Part shown: one piece after another, positions 61,683-64,000 of the stretch
How positions within the stretch are numbered: the first letter of the stretch is position 1
Layout of the letters: each line of letters begins with the position of its first letter
Program-made: the position numbers and the translations under genes
The notes under the pieces: generated by a model
Database searches by the model: none
Told to the model about the DNA's origin: nothing
Seen by the model: only the letters and a program-made list of their open reading frames with translations
From: Bog-532 sp963824545
GTDB taxonomy: Bacteria > Actinomycetota > Actinomycetes > Streptosporangiales > Streptosporangiaceae
Direction of reading: 5' to 3'
Assembly (NCBI GenBank): GCA_963824545.1
Contig: CAWGPP010000021.1
Location: forward strand, 26,633 to 90,632
Length of the DNA: 64,000 nucleotides

Positions 61683-62444
61683 TCAGAACTGAACGCCGCG
61701 GGTGAGCGCGCCGTCAGCGACGAGGTTGGTGCCGGAGATGAAGGACGCCGCCGGGCTGGCCATGAACACCACCGCGCGGGCGATCTCCTCGGGCCGGGCC
61801 ATCCGCCCGGTCGGGTTCAGCGCCAGGGCCTGGGCGAACAGCTCGGGGTTGTGCTGCTCGATGTTCTCCCAGACTCCGCCGGGGAAATAGGTGTTGCCGG
61901 GTGACACGCTGTTGGCCCGGATGCCCTTCGGCGCGAGCTGGTACGCCAGCCCCTGGGTGTAATGGATGAGGGCCGCCTTGAACGTGGCGTACGGCCCGGC
62001 CGCGAAGTCGATTTCCCGGCCGGACACGCTGGCAATCGTCACGATCGAGGCCGCGTCGCTCTTTTCCAGATGCGGCATGGCCGCGTTGACGAGGCGGACG
62101 ACGTGCATCAGGTCCACCTCGAAGCTGGCCTGCCAGCTGGCCGGCTCGTCCGGGATGGCCAGCGCGCTGACGTTGGCGATCACGATGTCGATGCCGCCGA
62201 GCTGCTCGGCGCTGCCGGCGGCCCAGCGCTGGACGGCCTGCTCGTCGGCCACGTCGACGGCCTGTCCCAGCACGGTACGGCCGTCGCCGCCGACCGTTCC
62301 GGCGGTGTCAATGACGCCGCGCTCGGTGCGTGCGCAGAACCCGACCGCGGCTCCCTCCGCGGCCAGCGTTTCCACGATCGCCCGCCCGATGCCCCGCGTG
62401 CCGCCGCTGACCAGGGCGCGGCGCCCCTTGAGACCCAGATCCAC
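61683..62444 (-). CDS. SDR-family oxidoreductase
   Basis: 253 residues, classical short-chain dehydrogenase: cofactor motif VSGGTRGIGRAI, DVADEQAV, the IVIANVSA strand (NxAG variant), catalytic Ser in IVTIASVSG, and the YxxxK pair in GPYATFKAAL, with C-terminal SFISGTNLVADGA. NADPH preference is suggested by the Arg after the Gly motif. Substrate unknown. Downstream, and possibly co-transcribed, of the acetamidase/formamidase gene. Confidence 0.92.
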   Translation of the reverse strand: MDLGLKGRRALVSGGTRGIGRAIVETLAAEGAAVGFCARTERGVIDTAGTVGGDGRTVLGQAVDVADEQAVQRWAAGSAEQLGGIDIVIANVSALAIPDEPASWQASFEVDLMHVVRLVNAAMPHLEKSDAASIVTIASVSGREIDFAAGPYATFKAALIHYTQGLAYQLAPKGIRANSVSPGNTYFPGGVWENIEQHNPELFAQALALNPTGRMARPEEIARAVVFMASPAASFISGTNLVADGALTRGVQF

Positions 62445-62520
62445 CGTCCGCTCCTCCGTTACCTGTTAAGCATCTACTGGCTCAGCACCTACTGGACCTA
62501 CTGGCCAACCGCGACCGGCC

Positions 62521-62640
62521 GACCATCTGCCGGCTGATTGTCTACCGGCCGATCGCCTACAGGCCGGGCCGCAACCGGCCGACCATCTACCCGCCGATTG
62601 TCTACCGGCCGATCGCCTATCGGCCGGGCCGCTACTGGTT
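62521..62640. repeat. 60-bp tandem repeat, two copies
   Basis: GACCATCT...TCTACCGGCCGATCGCC at 62521-62580 repeats with few changes at 62581-62640, and a partial copy precedes it. The second copy covers the last codons of the acetamidase gene, so the array grew from its 3' end. Confidence 0.85.
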
Positions 62641-63636
62641 GAGGGCAGCGGCGGACTCACGCAGGTGCCGGTGTACACCGCCGTAGGCGACCGCCGAGGG
62701 AAGCAGCGCCTTCGGCACCTTCGTGACCGCGCTGTAGTTGGCGTCCACCACGTTGGCCAGCGGGGCCTGGCTGGTCTGCGACAGCAGCTGGTAGGCGTCC
62801 ATCCTGTCCAGCGCGTACAGCTCCATCAGCCACGTCACCATGCCGACCTGGCTGACCCGCCAGGCGTCCTCCAGCGGGCGGCTGGATCCCACCACGATCA
62901 GGTGATCGTCGGTTTCCAGGCGCGGCCAGGCCGGGCCGCCGCCCTTGATCAGGTCCACGATGAGCATGACGTCCATCGCGCCTTCCACCGCGGTGCCGCA
63001 CGCCTCGCCCTCACCCTGGCGGTAATGCCCGTCACCTACCGAGAACAGGCCGCCGTCCACGTTGACCGCCAGGTAACATGTCGCGCCGGCGCGCATCTCG
63101 GGGGTGTCCATGTTCCCGCCGAAGGTGTCCGGCACCAGCGAGGACCGCACCTCCCCGGCCGCCGGGGCCACACCGACCGTGCCCAGCATGGGGTCCATCG
63201 GCAGTTCCACCCGCAGATCGCTGGCCCGGGCCTGGAACGCGACGGTCTGCCGCTCCCGGTCCACGTCGTAGATCCAGGTCCGTTCCGGCAGCGGGTCCTG
63301 CAGGGTCGCGGTCCGGTCCGTGCTGGTCAGCCCGCCGAACAGCGGGATCGTGCAGGACGCGCCGAAGCTGCGGGCCGGGGTGAGGTCCACGAAGTGCAGC
63401 GCCAGCGTGTCGCCGGGTTCGGCGCCCACCACGTGGAACGGGCCGGTCTGCGGGTTCACGAACGGCATGGTCAGGGCCGAGCTTGGCAGGTCCGTCACCT
63501 GCCGGATGTTGCCGCAGAAGGCGTCGTCGGTCCACAGCTTCAGCGCCGTCCCGGGATGTATCTTCCGGACGGGCGCGACGGCGCCGAAGGTGAACGCGTA
63601 CTGCTCGCGCTCCGGGCGGAACTCGATTACCTCCAT
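62632..63636 (-). CDS. Acetamidase/formamidase family protein
   Basis: 334 residues from ATG 63636 (AAAGG upstream; an upstream in-frame start at 63720 runs through a duplicated sequence and is not favoured). FmdA/AmdA landmarks: the metal-site region NPQTGPFHVVGAEPGDTLALHFVDLTPAR, GGNMDTPEMRAGATCYLAVNVDGGLFSVGDGHYRQGEGEACGTAVE, and YLLV-type C-terminal segment. It hydrolyses formamide or short amides to ammonia and acid; substrate not certain. Confidence 0.92.
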   Translation of the reverse strand: MEVIEFRPEREQYAFTFGAVAPVRKIHPGTALKLWTDDAFCGNIRQVTDLPSSALTMPFVNPQTGPFHVVGAEPGDTLALHFVDLTPARSFGASCTIPLFGGLTSTDRTATLQDPLPERTWIYDVDRERQTVAFQARASDLRVELPMDPMLGTVGVAPAAGEVRSSLVPDTFGGNMDTPEMRAGATCYLAVNVDGGLFSVGDGHYRQGEGEACGTAVEGAMDVMLIVDLIKGGGPAWPRLETDDHLIVVGSSRPLEDAWRVSQVGMVTWLMELYALDRMDAYQLLSQTSQAPLANVVDANYSAVTKVPKALLPSAVAYGGVHRHLRESAAALNQ

Positions 63637-63651
63637 CGAGGACCTTTCTTT

Positions 63652-63702
63652 GGTGCTCAGCTCTCTGGTCTCCGCGTCTCTGGTGCTCAGCTCTCTGGTC
63701 TC
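63652..63702. repeat. ~22-bp direct repeat upstream of the acetamidase gene
   Basis: TGGTGCTCAGCTCTCTGGTCTC occurs near 63652-63673 and again near 63681-63702, just before the start at 63636 on the minus strand. Possible operator duplication. Confidence 0.6.
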
Positions 63703-63756
63703 AGCGTGTTCCAAGACCACCGTAGGCCGCAGGGCCGCAGGGCCGCAGACCGCGGG

Positions 63757-63887
63757 TCAGCGCGCGGCGCGGAGCATCCGCCGGGCGCGCAGCGCGATTT
63801 CCAGTTCGAAACGGGTGTCCGGGTCGTCCAGCGCGGGCCCGAACATGCGCCGGAACTGGTTCATCCGGTAACGGGCCGTCTGCGGCG
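63757..63887 (-). pseudogene. C-terminal fragment of a PucR-type HTH regulator
   Basis: Only the end of the C-terminal helix-turn-helix remains: PQTARYRMNQFRRMFGPALDD then PDTRFELEIALRARRML and a stop at 63757. This is the hallmark PucR/CdaR HTH. Nothing upstream of about 63887 continues it. Confidence 0.7.
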
Positions 63888-63965
63888 CACCCGGACCCGG
63901 TCGTCCTCGTCAACGGCACCGGCGCCGACATGGCGGACGACTTCAGCGCGCTGTCCCGCTCTGAC
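63888..63965 (+). pseudogene. N-terminal fragment of an alpha/beta-hydrolase (lipase)
   Basis: HPDPVVLVNGTGADMADDFSALS is the first strand, oxyanion and helix region of actinobacterial extracellular lipases. The match stops after about 25 residues, at an imperfect inverted repeat (63961-63998). It directly abuts the PucR fragment. Confidence 0.55.
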
Positions 63966-63998
63966 CCGCCGGGGGCGGGGATACCCCCGCCGGGTCAG
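63961..63998. terminator. Imperfect inverted repeat at the window end
   Basis: CTGACCCGCCGGGGG pairs with CCCCCGCCGGGTCAG (two mismatches) around a GC-rich loop. It sits at the lipase breakpoint. Confidence 0.45.
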
Positions 63999-64000
63999 CT

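Overview
The window is high-GC DNA with strong third-position GC bias. Its gene content points to an actinomycete: a furA-katG pair, a conservon (CvnABCD-type sensor/roadblock/DUF742/GTPase cluster), an XRE-DUF5753/DUF397 pair, a DUF4232 lipoprotein, a tricorn protease and many GTG starts. I cannot name the genus. No rRNA, tRNA, CRISPR array, integrase or transposase was found. Intergenic DNA is unusually rich in short GC-rich tandem repeats, and a 49-bp palindrome occurs three times.

Layout. 0-6 kb: a proline-rich six-helix protein with three internal repeats, a Tyr/Gln/Gly/Ser repeat protein, a PCuAC-like lipoprotein, a DUF885 metallopeptidase, a DUF4232 lipoprotein and a beheaded gamma-glutamyltransferase. 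6-11 kb: a VapBC-type toxin-antitoxin pair, then an operon of ABC-2 ATPase, permease, NarL-type histidine kinase and response regulator. 11-20 kb: a tricorn protease, an FMN-dependent alpha-hydroxy-acid dehydrogenase, a DUF1810 protein and katG with its regulator furA. 20-28.5 kb: a GH5 glycosidase, a double-YbjQ protein, a HhH-GPD protein, a VOC protein, a DUF1269 protein, and a divergent homocitrate-synthase-like/HTH-citrate-synthase pair sharing a palindromic operator.

28.5-43 kb: a GH18-LysM(x3)-GH26 enzyme, a TPR protein, an AAA ATPase, an MFS transporter, a membrane diguanylate cyclase, an aldo/keto reductase, a VOC protein, a PAP2 phosphatase, a zinc-ribbon/FHA protein and an acyl-CoA dehydrogenase. 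42-48 kb: an SsuB/TauB-type ABC importer (ATPase, two permeases, two paralogous binding lipoproteins) with an amidohydrolase deletion scar inside it. 49-54 kb: the conservon. 54-64 kb: a TPP enzyme, small DUF proteins, the XRE/DUF397 regulators, a second XRE gene broken by a 13-bp duplication, an SDR, an acetamidase/formamidase, and at the edge fragments of a PucR-type regulator and a lipase.

Two themes stand out. First, four otherwise well-conserved genes (tricorn, double-YbjQ, AAA ATPase, cvnA) each contain one apparent +1-nucleotide frameshift. This suggests either insertion errors in the assembly or a burst of pseudogenisation. Second, real gene decay is visible in the GGT stub, the amidohydrolase scar, the XRE duplication and the PucR/lipase junction. 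The most unusual intact gene is the chitinase-LysM-mannanase fusion, which has no visible signal peptide and is the best candidate here for new biology.
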